Part shown: positions 41,978 to 51,865 of the stretch, one piece after another
Numbering within the stretch: position 1 is the first letter of the stretch
Layout: each line of letters begins with the position of its first letter
Source: an uncultured Pelagibacteraceae bacterium
GTDB taxonomy: Bacteria > Pseudomonadota > Alphaproteobacteria > Pelagibacterales > Pelagibacteraceae
NCBI GenBank assembly: GCA_902561075.1
Contig: CACEOC010000001.1
Span: 62,001 to 126,000 of the forward strand
Direction of reading: 5' to 3'
Length of the DNA stretch: 64,000 bases
Notes under the pieces: generated by a model
The model's input: only the letters and a program-made list of their open reading frames with translations
Database searches by the model: none
Told to the model about the DNA's origin: nothing
Made by a program: the position numbers and the translations under genes

Positions 41978-42950
41978 ACCTTTATTAATATTATTGGGTG
42001 AGCCGTATAGTGTTTTTATTGAATTATTTCTTAAAACTTACAAAAAATATATTTTAAAAGATAAAATAAAAATACCAATTGTTCTTGTTGGTTCATATCA
42101 ACTGTTTGAAGCACAAATGAAATATTTTAATTATAATTTTAAAATAAATATAATTAATGAAAAAAATATTAATAAGGTTAAGAATAACAAAAAAATCAAT
42201 ATCATAGACGTAGATCATAAATTTAAAAATATTTTTGAAAAAAAATCGAGCTATTCAAATACTTACATCAAAAATACTTTCAAAGTTTCACTTAAGTTAC
42301 TACAAAATAATAAAGCTTGTGGTCTAATTAATGGCCCAATATCCAAAAAAAAATTTTTAAATAAGCGATATTTAGGTATCACAGAATATTTAACTTCTTT
42401 AACTAAAACTAAAGAAACTTCAATGCTAATATTTAATAATAAATTGTCAGTATGTCCTATCACTACTCATCTTCCTATAAACAAAGTTTCTAAAAATTTA
42501 TCAATAAAAAAAATTTGTTCCAGTGTCATACGACTTAATAATTTTTTTAAAAATAAGTTAAAAGTTAAACCTAAAATAGCTATTTTGGGACTTAACCCGC
42601 ATTGTGAAAGCAATAGCTTAGTTAGTGAAGAGGATAAAATAATTAAACCTGCATTAATGTCTTTAAAATCAAAAAAAATTAATATTTCAGGTTTATTTTC
42701 TGCTGATACATTTTTTTTAAAAGAAAATTACAAAAAATATAATCTTGTTATTGGGATGTATCATGATCAAGTACTAACACCTGCAAAGACACTCTTTGAT
42801 TTTAATGCAATAAATATTACAGTCGGATTGCCTTTTATTAGAATATCTCCTGATCATGGTCCAAATGAAAGTATGGTATCAAAAAATATTTCAAATCCTT
42901 TATCCTTAATTAAATCTATAGATTTTTTTAGAAGAATTAATGCAATTTAA
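41967..42950 (+). CDS. pdxA: 4-hydroxythreonine-4-phosphate dehydrogenase
   Basis: 'GLINGPISKK', 'ILGLNPHCES', 'GMYHDQVLTPAKTL', 'GLPFIRISPDHG'. Confidence 0.94.
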   Translation: MNYKPLLILLGEPYSVFIELFLKTYKKYILKDKIKIPIVLVGSYQLFEAQMKYFNYNFKINIINEKNINKVKNNKKINIIDVDHKFKNIFEKKSSYSNTYIKNTFKVSLKLLQNNKACGLINGPISKKKFLNKRYLGITEYLTSLTKTKETSMLIFNNKLSVCPITTHLPINKVSKNLSIKKICSSVIRLNNFFKNKLKVKPKIAILGLNPHCESNSLVSEEDKIIKPALMSLKSKKINISGLFSADTFFLKENYKKYNLVIGMYHDQVLTPAKTLFDFNAINITVGLPFIRISPDHGPNESMVSKNISNPLSLIKSIDFFRRINAI

Positions 42951-43731
42951 GCCAAAAAAAAGCTTAGGTCAAAATTTTCTTAAGGATGAAAATATCTTAA
43001 AATTGATTGTTGAAAAGGCTGACATAAATAAAAATGACAGTGTTATTGAGATTGGTCCAGGAACAGGAAATCTTACAAAAAAAATTTTATTTAAAATGCC
43101 ACATTCAATCACTGTAATTGAAAAAGATCAAAATTTATCAAACAAATTAAAAGCAGATTTTAAAGATAAAATTAATTTAATTAATAAAGATTTTTTACTA
43201 ATGAAAGAAAAAGATATTAAATTAAATGATAATATTATATTAGGCAACCTTCCATATAACGTTTCTACTGAGATTTTAATTAAACTTATAAAAACATACA
43301 AAAATTCTAAATATAAAAAACTCCTTTTTATGTTTCAAAAAGAAGTTGCCGATAGAATTATAGCCAATTATAATACCAAAAACTATGGAAGATTATCAAT
43401 TATCTCACAGTTTGCTATGAATGTTTACAAAATCAAAGATGTGAGTCCTAATTGTTTTTATCCCAAGCCAAAAGTTTCGAGCACATTACTTTTATTTATA
43501 CCAAAAAAAAAAATTTACAAAATTAATGAAATAAAAAATCTAGAATATATAACAAGAACCTTTTTTAATCTTAAAAGAAAAATGATTAAAAAACCACTTA
43601 AACAAATATTCAAAAACTTTAGTAATGTAGAGAAAAAACTTAAATTAAAAATAAATGACCGGCCACAAAATCTCAACCCTTTAACATATTATAAAATTTG
43701 TGAAGAATATGAGAAATTAGCTAATAAGTGA
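42940..43731 (+). CDS. rsmA: 16S rRNA dimethyladenosine transferase
   Basis: 'KKSLGQNFLKDENIL', 'VIEIGPGTGNLTKKIL', 'ILGNLPYNVSTEIL'. Confidence 0.96.
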   Translation: MQFKPKKSLGQNFLKDENILKLIVEKADINKNDSVIEIGPGTGNLTKKILFKMPHSITVIEKDQNLSNKLKADFKDKINLINKDFLLMKEKDIKLNDNIILGNLPYNVSTEILIKLIKTYKNSKYKKLLFMFQKEVADRIIANYNTKNYGRLSIISQFAMNVYKIKDVSPNCFYPKPKVSSTLLLFIPKKKIYKINEIKNLEYITRTFFNLKRKMIKKPLKQIFKNFSNVEKKLKLKINDRPQNLNPLTYYKICEEYEKLANK

Positions 43732-44337
43732 TTTAACATGTTCACTAATTTTTGATTTATCAAAGAATTTTTTTTGTTTTTTTAGTTCCGAGTCAATAAT
43801 ATCTTTAATCTCCTGTACACATATTTCCAAATTATCATTTATAACCACGTAATCATAATCTTTCCAATGCTTTACATCCTCTTCAAATTTTTTCATTCTT
43901 TCATTTATAATTTCATCTTTGTTATTTTCTCTTTCTGCTAATCTATTTAATAACGTTTTTTTTGAGGGCGGTAGAATAAAAAATGTAATTAATTCAAACT
44001 TTAAATCTTTTTTTTTAATTTGATCTGTACCCTGCCAATCAATATCAAATAATACATTTTTACCATTTTCTAGATGTTTAAATACTTTTTTTTTTGAGGA
44101 TCCATAGTAATTATTAAATACTTTAGCATGCTCTAATAGCTCATCCTTAATGATTAATTTTTTAAAGTCTTCTTCACTTATAAAAAAGTAATCTTTTCCA
44201 TTTGTTTCGTTTATTCTAGGAATCCTAGTTGTGTATGAAATTGAAACTTTAAAGTTATAAAGATTTGATAATTTTTTGACTAATGTTGTTTTTCCCGCTC
44301 CAGATGGAGAAGATAAAATTATTAATGCACCTTCCAT
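43717..44337 (-). CDS. gmk: Guanylate kinase
   Basis: 'IILSSPSGAGKTTLVKKL', 'SYTTRIPR', 'VLFDIDWQGTDQIKK'. Confidence 0.96.
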   Translation of the reverse strand: MEGALIILSSPSGAGKTTLVKKLSNLYNFKVSISYTTRIPRINETNGKDYFFISEEDFKKLIIKDELLEHAKVFNNYYGSSKKKVFKHLENGKNVLFDIDWQGTDQIKKKDLKFELITFFILPPSKKTLLNRLAERENNKDEIINERMKKFEEDVKHWKDYDYVVINDNLEICVQEIKDIIDSELKKQKKFFDKSKISEHVKSLIS

Positions 44338-44359
44338 ATTCTAGTACATTAACTATTTT

Positions 44360-44599
44360 TTAGTTAGCTTTATTCTCAATAAATTTGATCGCATCCCCAA
44401 CAGTTAATATTTTTTCAGCTTCACTGTCAGAAATTTCAGATCCAAATTCTTCCTCAAATGCCATTACTAGTTCAACTGTATCAAGACTATCTGCTCCTAG
44501 ATCGTCGATAAAGCTGGACTCTTCTGTTACTTTGGCTTCTTCGATGCCGAGATGGTCAGCTACTATTTTTTTTACTTTATTTGAAACGTCTGTAGACAT
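44360..44599 (-). CDS. acpP: Acyl carrier protein
   Basis: '[22 protein letters not shown]'. Confidence 0.98.
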   Translation of the reverse strand: MSTDVSNKVKKIVADHLGIEEAKVTEESSFIDDLGADSLDTVELVMAFEEEFGSEISDSEAEKILTVGDAIKFIENKAN

Positions 44600-44635
44600 A
44601 ATATTTTCTCGTTAATAAATCAATAATCAGCTTTG

Positions 44636-45370
44636 TCAAGACATATACATGCCTCCATTAACATGTATTGTTTCACCTGTAATATATGATGCCATATCTG
44701 AACATAGAAAAGCTACTGTATTAGATACATCCTCCCCCGATCCCAATCTGCTCATCGGTATATTAGAAATTAGTATATTTTTATATTCTTCCGATATTTT
44801 ATCTGTCATGTTTGTTTTTATAAAACCTGGAGATACACAGTTTATAAATATATTTTTTTTTGCATATTCTAAAGCTAAACTTTTAGACATAGCAATCATA
44901 CCAGCTTTAGATGCAGCATAATTTGATTGACCAATATTTCCAGTATGTCCAACTATTGACGTTATATTTACAATTTTACCTGATTTATTTTTTAACATTT
45001 TTTTTATTACACTTTTGCATAGATAAAATGTGGAACTTAAATTTATATCAATTACTTTCTGCCACTCTTCATTTTTCATTCTTAATGATAAATTGTCGTT
45101 TGTTATTCCTGCATTATTTACTAGAACATCAATTCCATTTAATTTAGAAAAAGCATTGTCTACAAAACTTTCAATTTCTGAATGATTGGATAAATCAAAT
45201 TGAATTGTATTTATATTAGGAAATTCATTTTTTAAATTTTCTAGTTTTTTTTCGTTTGTTCCGGTAGCAATCACATTTCCATTAAGTGAAACAAACTTTT
45301 TAACTAAATATGTACCTATACCGCCTGTAGCACCAGTAATAAGAATTTTTTTGTTTTTAAAAATAATCAT
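44636..45370 (-). CDS. fabG: 3-oxoacyl-ACP reductase
   Basis: 'ILITGATGGIGTYLVKKF', 'YAASKAGMIAMSKSLALEYA'. Confidence 0.95.
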   Translation of the reverse strand: MIIFKNKKILITGATGGIGTYLVKKFVSLNGNVIATGTNEKKLENLKNEFPNINTIQFDLSNHSEIESFVDNAFSKLNGIDVLVNNAGITNDNLSLRMKNEEWQKVIDINLSSTFYLCKSVIKKMLKNKSGKIVNITSIVGHTGNIGQSNYAASKAGMIAMSKSLALEYAKKNIFINCVSPGFIKTNMTDKISEEYKNILISNIPMSRLGSGEDVSNTVAFLCSDMASYITGETIHVNGGMYMS

Positions 45371-46293
45371 AATTTGAATTCTTCCAAATGGTCTATCGAA
45401 TTTATATTTAAAGTTTCAAAATTAGTATCAATTCTTTTTATCAAATTTGATAGTACTTTCCCAGGACCTATTTCAATAAATTTATTTACATTATTTTTGG
45501 CCATAAATTGTATGCTTTCTCTCCATCTTACTCTGTGTTCTATTTGTTTTATCATTAACTCTGAATAGTCTAAACTATTTTGAGCTGTGTTTGCAGTTAC
45601 ATTTGTTACTATTGGAATCTTAGGATCATTAAAATTTAATTTTTTAATTTCTTTTTCCATTAATTTTGTCGCTTTGTTCATTAATTTGCAATGAAAAGGT
45701 GAGCTTACTGGAATTCTTAAATTTTTAATTTTTAAACTTTTTAAATAGTGAGATAATTTGTCTATACTTTCTAAAAAACCACTTACAACAATTTGGCTAT
45801 TAGAGTTATCATTTGCAATATAACATTCAAAGTCTTTTTTATTATCTTCTAAAATATTGTATATGGTTTCATAAGTTGAATTGAGAATTGCTAACATTCC
45901 TCCTGATCCACTTGGAACAGCTGACTGCATTGCGTTTCCTCTTTTTTTTAAAATTTTTAATGTATCAGAAAAATCTAATGAACCAGAGCAAGTTAAAGCT
46001 GTATATTCTCCTAAAGAATGTCCTGCGAAATATTTTGCATTTGTGAAAATTTCCTCGTTTTTTTCTTTTAGTAAATTAAAAATACAATAACTAACTAGAA
46101 ATATTGCAGGTTGAGTATTTTCTGTCTTATCTAAATCTTCTTTAGGCCCCTCAAGTATTAGTTTACTTATTTTAAAATTTAATATTTCATCAGCTTCTTT
46201 AAAAGTTTTCTTAAAAAGCTCATATTTTGTATAAAAATCGTGTGACATTCCCACAGTTTGGGATCCCTGCCCTGGAAATACTACTGAAAACAT
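45367..46293 (-). CDS. fabD: Malonyl CoA-ACP transacylase
   Basis: 'VFPGQGSQTVGM', 'FAGHSLGEYTAL', 'EIGPGKVLSNLIKR'. Confidence 0.96.
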   Translation of the reverse strand: MFSVVFPGQGSQTVGMSHDFYTKYELFKKTFKEADEILNFKISKLILEGPKEDLDKTENTQPAIFLVSYCIFNLLKEKNEEIFTNAKYFAGHSLGEYTALTCSGSLDFSDTLKILKKRGNAMQSAVPSGSGGMLAILNSTYETIYNILEDNKKDFECYIANDNSNSQIVVSGFLESIDKLSHYLKSLKIKNLRIPVSSPFHCKLMNKATKLMEKEIKKLNFNDPKIPIVTNVTANTAQNSLDYSELMIKQIEHRVRWRESIQFMAKNNVNKFIEIGPGKVLSNLIKRIDTNFETLNINSIDHLEEFKL

Positions 46294-46369
46294 CTATAAA
46301 CCATAAAATAATTAAGTGTTGTAATATAATTGTCAAAATAGTATATCCTGATTTTTTTAAATATTAAAT

Positions 46370-46711
46370 ATGAGTTTTTACGAACATACAATTATAGCTA
46401 GACAAGATACTTCTTCTAATCAAATTAAATCTTTAATTGATAAATATATAAAGTTAGTTGAGAAATTTGATGGTAAACTTGTTAAAACAGAAGAATGGGG
46501 TTTAATGAATCTAACATATTTAATAAAGAAAAATAAAAAAGGAAACTTTATTCATTTTAAAATTGAGGGAAATGGTAAAATGATAAGTGAGTTAGAAAAA
46601 AGTGAAAAGCTTGATAAAAATTTGCTAAGATATATGACTGTTAAAGTAAAAAAATTCGATCTAGAAACAAATTATTTTAATTCGGAAGAGAGAAGGTCAA
46701 ATGGCATTTAA
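46370..46711 (+). CDS. rpsF: 30S ribosomal protein S6
   Basis: '[10 protein letters not shown]', '[20 protein letters not shown]'. Confidence 0.95.
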   Translation: MSFYEHTIIARQDTSSNQIKSLIDKYIKLVEKFDGKLVKTEEWGLMNLTYLIKKNKKGNFIHFKIEGNGKMISELEKSEKLDKNLLRYMTVKVKKFDLETNYFNSEERRSNGI

Positions 46712-46970
46712 GAAAAATAAAAAAAAAACTGGACAAAGTAACTTTTCTAAACTTAGTATTTTTCAACCTAATAAATTTAAATTCAAAAAGAAATGCCCAT
46801 TATCAATAAAAGGTGCCCCAAAAGTAGACTATAAAAATATTAAACTCTTAAAAAAATATGTATCAGAAAATGGTAAAATTTTACCATCAAGAATTACATC
46901 AGTGTCTCAAAAAAAACAGAGAGAGTTATCCCTATCTGTTAAAAGAGCAAGAAATTTAGCATTAATATAA
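46701..46970 (+). CDS. rpsR: 30S ribosomal protein S18
   Basis: 'IDYKN'-like '[48 protein letters not shown]'. Confidence 0.96.
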   Translation: MAFKKNKKKTGQSNFSKLSIFQPNKFKFKKKCPLSIKGAPKVDYKNIKLLKKYVSENGKILPSRITSVSQKKQRELSLSVKRARNLALI

Positions 46971-47428
46971 TGAGAGTAATACTTTTAGAAAATTTAAGAA
47001 AATTCGGATCAATTGGAGATGTTATAGATGTAAAGAGAGGTTTTGCAAGAAATTACTTAATTGCACAAAAAAAAGCACTTTTTGCATCAAAAAAAAATAT
47101 TGAAAATGTAGAGAAAATTAAAAAAGATTTAAATAAGAAAGATCTTGAAAAGAAAAAAAACGCTAAAGATATTGCCGATAAACTTGATAAAAAAACTTTC
47201 GAAATTACAAAGCTGTGTACAGAAAATAAGGAATTATATGGTTCAGTAAAACCAACTGAAATTTCCAAATTAATCAAAGAAACTGAAAATTTGGATATAA
47301 ACTCCTCATTAATTCAACCTGTAAAGGAAATTAAATCAATAGGAAAGTTTAAAATAATAATCAATTTACACTCTGAAGTACAAACACAAATATATATAAA
47401 CGTAACTTCTGACGAAAAAAATAATTAA
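46970..47428 (+). CDS. rplI: 50S ribosomal protein L9
   Basis: '[31 protein letters not shown]'. Confidence 0.97.
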   Translation: MRVILLENLRKFGSIGDVIDVKRGFARNYLIAQKKALFASKKNIENVEKIKKDLNKKDLEKKKNAKDIADKLDKKTFEITKLCTENKELYGSVKPTEISKLIKETENLDINSSLIQPVKEIKSIGKFKIIINLHSEVQTQIYINVTSDEKNN

Positions 47429-47495
47429 TTATACAGTCTTTTCCCCAAGTATTTTCAATCATTGATCAATCATGAAATTAGTTGTTTAATAATTT

Positions 47496-48911
47496 GTGGT
47501 TAAAATTGATATAGTTCCTGATCAGATAAATGAACTACCTAATAATATAGAGGCCGAGCAGTCAGTAATCGGTTCAATCTTAATATCTAATGAAATATTT
47601 GATGATGTAAATAATTACATAGTTTCTAAAAATTTTTATGATCCAATGCACCAAAAAATATTTAGTGCTATAGAAAAACTTATTTTTTCGGGAATGTTGG
47701 CAAATCCGATAACTTTAAAAAATTATTTTGAAAATGAAAAAGACAAATTAAATATACCAGAATATCTAGTAAAGATAACAAGATTTTCAACATCAAACCG
47801 TCAAGCAATTGAATATTCGAAATTAATATATGATTTGTATGTAAAAAGGGAATTAATTAAAATTTCAGAGAATACAATTGATTTAGCTAAAAGAAATGAA
47901 ATTGATCAAAATGGCCAAAAAATTATTGAGCAATCTGAAAAATCACTTTTTGATTTAGCTGAAAAAGGAGCCTTTGCGACATCTTTAATTAAGTTTGATG
48001 ATGCTCTTAAAATGACGATAGATATGGCTTCTGTTGCCTACAAAAACGAGGAAGGAATAGTAGGAGTGCCAACCGGATTAAGAGACTTGGATGATCGTTT
48101 AGGTGGATTACATAAATCTGATTTAGTTATTATAGCAGGACGTCCCTCAATGGGTAAAACTGCATTAGCTACGAACATTGCTTTTAATGCAGCAAAAAAA
48201 ATTCAAGAAACCGGAAAAAAATCGTCTGTAGCTTTTTTTTCTTTAGAAATGTCTTCTGAACAATTATCAACAAGAATTTTAGCAGAACAATCAAGAATCA
48301 AATCTAATGACATCAGAAGAGGTAAAATTTCCGAAGAACAATTTGATACTTTTTTGGAAACTTCAAAAAATATAGCCGATCTTCCTATGTTTATTGATGA
48401 AACTCCAGCTATAAGTATAGCGGCATTGAGTAATCGTGCTAGAAGAATTAAAAGGATTCATGGTCTTGACTTGGTAGTTGTTGACTATATTCAATTAATG
48501 ACGGCTGTTAACTCTAGGAGAGATGGAAGAGTGCAAGAAATATCTGAAATTACCCAAGGCCTTAAAGCTTTAGCAAAAGAACTTTCAGTACCAGTATTAG
48601 CTTTATCCCAATTATCAAGGGCCGTTGAGCAGAGAGACAACAATAAGCCTCAACTCGCTGATTTAAGAGAATCAGGATCAATTGAGCAAGATGCAGATGT
48701 TGTAATGTTTGTATATAGAGAAGCATACTATTTAGAGAGAAAAGAGCCTAGACCCGCAACAGTAGAGTATGCAGAATGGCAAGCAAAAATGGGTGAGGTA
48801 TCAAATATGGCAGAAATTATAGTTGGAAAACAAAGACATGGCCCTACAGGCAACGTATTCCTTGAATTTGAAGCAATGTTCACTAAATTTAAAGATATTC
48901 AAAATAATTAA
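47496..48911 (+). CDS. dnaB: Replicative DNA helicase (GTG start)
   Basis: 'PNNIEAEQSVIGSIL', 'IIAGRPSMGKTALATNIA', 'DYIQLM', 'LADLRESGSIEQDADVV'. Confidence 0.97.
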   Translation: MVKIDIVPDQINELPNNIEAEQSVIGSILISNEIFDDVNNYIVSKNFYDPMHQKIFSAIEKLIFSGMLANPITLKNYFENEKDKLNIPEYLVKITRFSTSNRQAIEYSKLIYDLYVKRELIKISENTIDLAKRNEIDQNGQKIIEQSEKSLFDLAEKGAFATSLIKFDDALKMTIDMASVAYKNEEGIVGVPTGLRDLDDRLGGLHKSDLVIIAGRPSMGKTALATNIAFNAAKKIQETGKKSSVAFFSLEMSSEQLSTRILAEQSRIKSNDIRRGKISEEQFDTFLETSKNIADLPMFIDETPAISIAALSNRARRIKRIHGLDLVVVDYIQLMTAVNSRRDGRVQEISEITQGLKALAKELSVPVLALSQLSRAVEQRDNNKPQLADLRESGSIEQDADVVMFVYREAYYLERKEPRPATVEYAEWQAKMGEVSNMAEIIVGKQRHGPTGNVFLEFEAMFTKFKDIQNN

Positions 48912-48934
48912 ATTTAAATATATAAGCTAACTAG

Positions 48935-51322
48935 ATGTTAGCTAACCTCTATCAAAAAAGTATAACAAATAATCCAAAGTCTATTTTAGGTATTTTGGTT
49001 GTAATTTTTATATTTTCACTTTATTTCTCTAAAGATTTCAAATTGGATGCATCATCGGAAACATTATTACTTGATGGTGATCCTGATCTCAAATATTTAA
49101 ATGAAATAAATAAAAGGTACAATTCAAAAGAGTTTCTTGTATTAACCTATTCTCCTGATGAGGATATGATATCTGATAAATCTATAAATAATTTATTAAG
49201 TTTAAAATATAAGCTTCAAAGTTTGGAATGGGTCCACAGTGTAATAACTATATTAGATGTTCCATTATTAAATAGCACAGATGAAACTTTAAGTGATAAA
49301 CTTAAAAATTTTAGTACACTTAAAAGCGATGGTATTGATCGTGAAAATGGTTTTTTAGAAATATTGAACAGTCCAGTATTTAGAAATTTTATAATAAGCG
49401 AAGACGGAAAAACCTCAGGAATAGTAGTTTATATAAAAGATGATAAAAAAATTAATGAAATTTTAGATGAAGAAATTTTAAAAGATTACAAAGAGTTAAA
49501 GAAAATAAAAAATCATGAAAATATAAATGAAATAAGAAATGTAATTAACGATTATAGAAAAGATGCTAAAATATATCTTGGTGGTATACCTATGATTGCT
49601 GATGATATGATGTCATTTATTAAAAACGATATTTTTGTATTTGGAATAGGAGTATTCTTATTTATCATAATAACTTTATGGTATGTATTTAGAAAATTAA
49701 TTTGGGTTATAATTCCATTAACAAGTTGTCTATTTTCAGTAACAGTCATGTTAGGTTTGTTAGGAATTCTTGGATGGAAAGTGACTGTTATTTCATCAAA
49801 CTTTATAGCTTTAATGTTAATTCTTACTATGGCTATGAATATTCACCTAAGCACAAGGTTTCTTCAACTAAAAAAAAATTACCCAAATACTCCAAAAAAT
49901 AAAATAACTGAAATAGCTACAAGTAAAATGTTTCTGCCCATATTATATACTGGTTTAACGACTATCTGTGCTTTTCTATCGCTTATATTTAGTGGAATAA
50001 GACCTGTAATAGATTTTGGTTGGATGATGACAATTGGGCTTGTTACTTCAGTGATAACAACTTTTACTCTTCTTCCAAGTTTGATAAATATTTTAACTGA
50101 AAAAAATATTTTTAGTATTAAAAGTAATAATGATGAGTCTAAAATTTCAAATTTTTTTTCTTCATTTTCTCAAAGTAATAAAAACTTAATTTATTTATTT
50201 ACCATAGTCGTAATGGTAATTAGCGCATTTGGTATTACAAAACTTAAAGTAGAAAATAGTTTTATTAATTATTTTGACAAAGATACAGAAATTCATCAAG
50301 GAATGAAATTAATCGATAATGAATTAGGAGGAACAACACCTCTTGAGGTGATTCTAAAATTTCCAAAAGATAAAGAAACAGAGTTGTCAAATGAAGAGGA
50401 AGACGATTGGGGAGAAGAGGAAATTGATAATGAAAAATACTGGTTCACATCAAATAAAATAGAAAAAATAGAAAAAGTTCATAATTACTTAGAAAATTTA
50501 GAACATGTTGGAAAAGTTTTATCTTTTAGATCAGTTTTAAAAGTTGCAGAGGGATTAAATAACAATAAGCCTCTAGGTAGTTTGGAAATGGGCGTTTTGT
50601 ATACCAAATTACCAGAAAATATTAAAAATGAAATCGTAACTCCATATATATCTATTGAAAATTCAGAAGCCCGTATAAGTCTAAGGTTAAAAGACTCGAA
50701 CAAAGATCTCAGAAGAAATGAATTAATTAACAAAATAAATTATGATTTAAAAAATAAATTAAATTTAAAAGAAGACGAATTTAAACTCGCAGGGGTCTTA
50801 ATAATATTTAACAATTTGTTACAAAGTCTATTTAAATCTCAAATTCTTACATTAGGTTTTGTTATGATTGCAATTTTTTTGATGTTCATTGTTTTATTTA
50901 AAAATATGAAACTTTCAATTATTGGTGTAGTCCCTAATTTTATAGCTGCCTTTTTTATATTGGGAGTAATAGGAATATTTAATATACCTCTCGACATGAT
51001 GACTATTACTATAGCAGCAATAACGATTGGAATAGCTGTTGATAATAGTATTCATTATATTTATAGGTTTAGAGAGGAATTTGCTAAATTAAAAAATTAT
51101 AACAAAACGATAAAAATTTGTCACTCAACAGTGGGTGTAGCTATTATTAATACCTCAATTACAATTGTGTTTGGTTTCTCAATTTTAGTTTTTTCAAATT
51201 TTATTCCAACCATATACTTTGGTGTATTTACAGGTGTTGCTATGATGTTTGCTATGTTGCTTGTGCTAACTTTGTTACCTTGTCTATTAACAACATTTAA
51301 ACCATTTGGTATTGAAAAGTAA
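48935..51322 (+). CDS. RND/MMPL-family transporter
   Basis: 795 aa, two repeats of large loop plus TM bundle, 'ITIGIAVDNSIHYIYRFREE'. Confidence 0.88.
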   Translation: MLANLYQKSITNNPKSILGILVVIFIFSLYFSKDFKLDASSETLLLDGDPDLKYLNEINKRYNSKEFLVLTYSPDEDMISDKSINNLLSLKYKLQSLEWVHSVITILDVPLLNSTDETLSDKLKNFSTLKSDGIDRENGFLEILNSPVFRNFIISEDGKTSGIVVYIKDDKKINEILDEEILKDYKELKKIKNHENINEIRNVINDYRKDAKIYLGGIPMIADDMMSFIKNDIFVFGIGVFLFIIITLWYVFRKLIWVIIPLTSCLFSVTVMLGLLGILGWKVTVISSNFIALMLILTMAMNIHLSTRFLQLKKNYPNTPKNKITEIATSKMFLPILYTGLTTICAFLSLIFSGIRPVIDFGWMMTIGLVTSVITTFTLLPSLINILTEKNIFSIKSNNDESKISNFFSSFSQSNKNLIYLFTIVVMVISAFGITKLKVENSFINYFDKDTEIHQGMKLIDNELGGTTPLEVILKFPKDKETELSNEEEDDWGEEEIDNEKYWFTSNKIEKIEKVHNYLENLEHVGKVLSFRSVLKVAEGLNNNKPLGSLEMGVLYTKLPENIKNEIVTPYISIENSEARISLRLKDSNKDLRRNELINKINYDLKNKLNLKEDEFKLAGVLIIFNNLLQSLFKSQILTLGFVMIAIFLMFIVLFKNMKLSIIGVVPNFIAAFFILGVIGIFNIPLDMMTITIAAITIGIAVDNSIHYIYRFREEFAKLKNYNKTIKICHSTVGVAIINTSITIVFGFSILVFSNFIPTIYFGVFTGVAMMFAMLLVLTLLPCLLTTFKPFGIEK

Positions 51323-51865
51323 ATGGAAATTATAAAAACTCTGGAAGAGTATTTTACATTTTTTGATTTTATTTATTTGACGATACTTATCCTGTCTTTA
51401 ATAAAATGTTTTAGACAAGGTTTTACTTTAAGTATTTTAGTTGCGAGTAAATGGATATTTGCTTATCTGTTAACTCTTTTTTTATTTCCAAAAATTAAAC
51501 CTCACGTTACAGACATTATAGATAACGAGTACATTCTAAACATCATATTATCAGTAAGTATTTTTGTTATTGTAATTTTTATTATATTATTGATTAATCG
51601 TAGCATAAGCAAAGTTATAAAATACTCAGGAATAGGTAGTCTTGATAAATTTTTTGGTTTTTTGTTTGGATTCGTTAGAAGTTATGTAATCGCAGTCTGT
51701 ATATTTACAACCGTTAATATAGTCTATAATTATAATAGATGGCCTATAAATTTAGATAAATCATTTAGCTTTGAATGGGTTGAAAAAGGTAGTAGTTTTC
51801 TTATAAGAGAATTTCCAAGTAAAAAAGAACATGAAGAAACTAAAGAGAAAATTAAAAATATATAA
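51323..51865 (+). CDS. cvpA: CvpA family membrane protein
   Basis: 'FDFIYLTILILSLIKCFRQGFTLSI', 'GSLDKFFGFLFGFVRSYVI'; directly upstream of purF. Confidence 0.88.
   Translation: MEIIKTLEEYFTFFDFIYLTILILSLIKCFRQGFTLSILVASKWIFAYLLTLFLFPKIKPHVTDIIDNEYILNIILSVSIFVIVIFIILLINRSISKVIKYSGIGSLDKFFGFLFGFVRSYVIAVCIFTTVNIVYNYNRWPINLDKSFSFEWVEKGSSFLIREFPSKKEHEETKEKIKNI

Noticed and set aside
47459-47468. ATTGATCAAT palindrome upstream of dnaB
   Set aside because: Short self-complementary AT-rich string; could be chance in such composition and has no supporting context.
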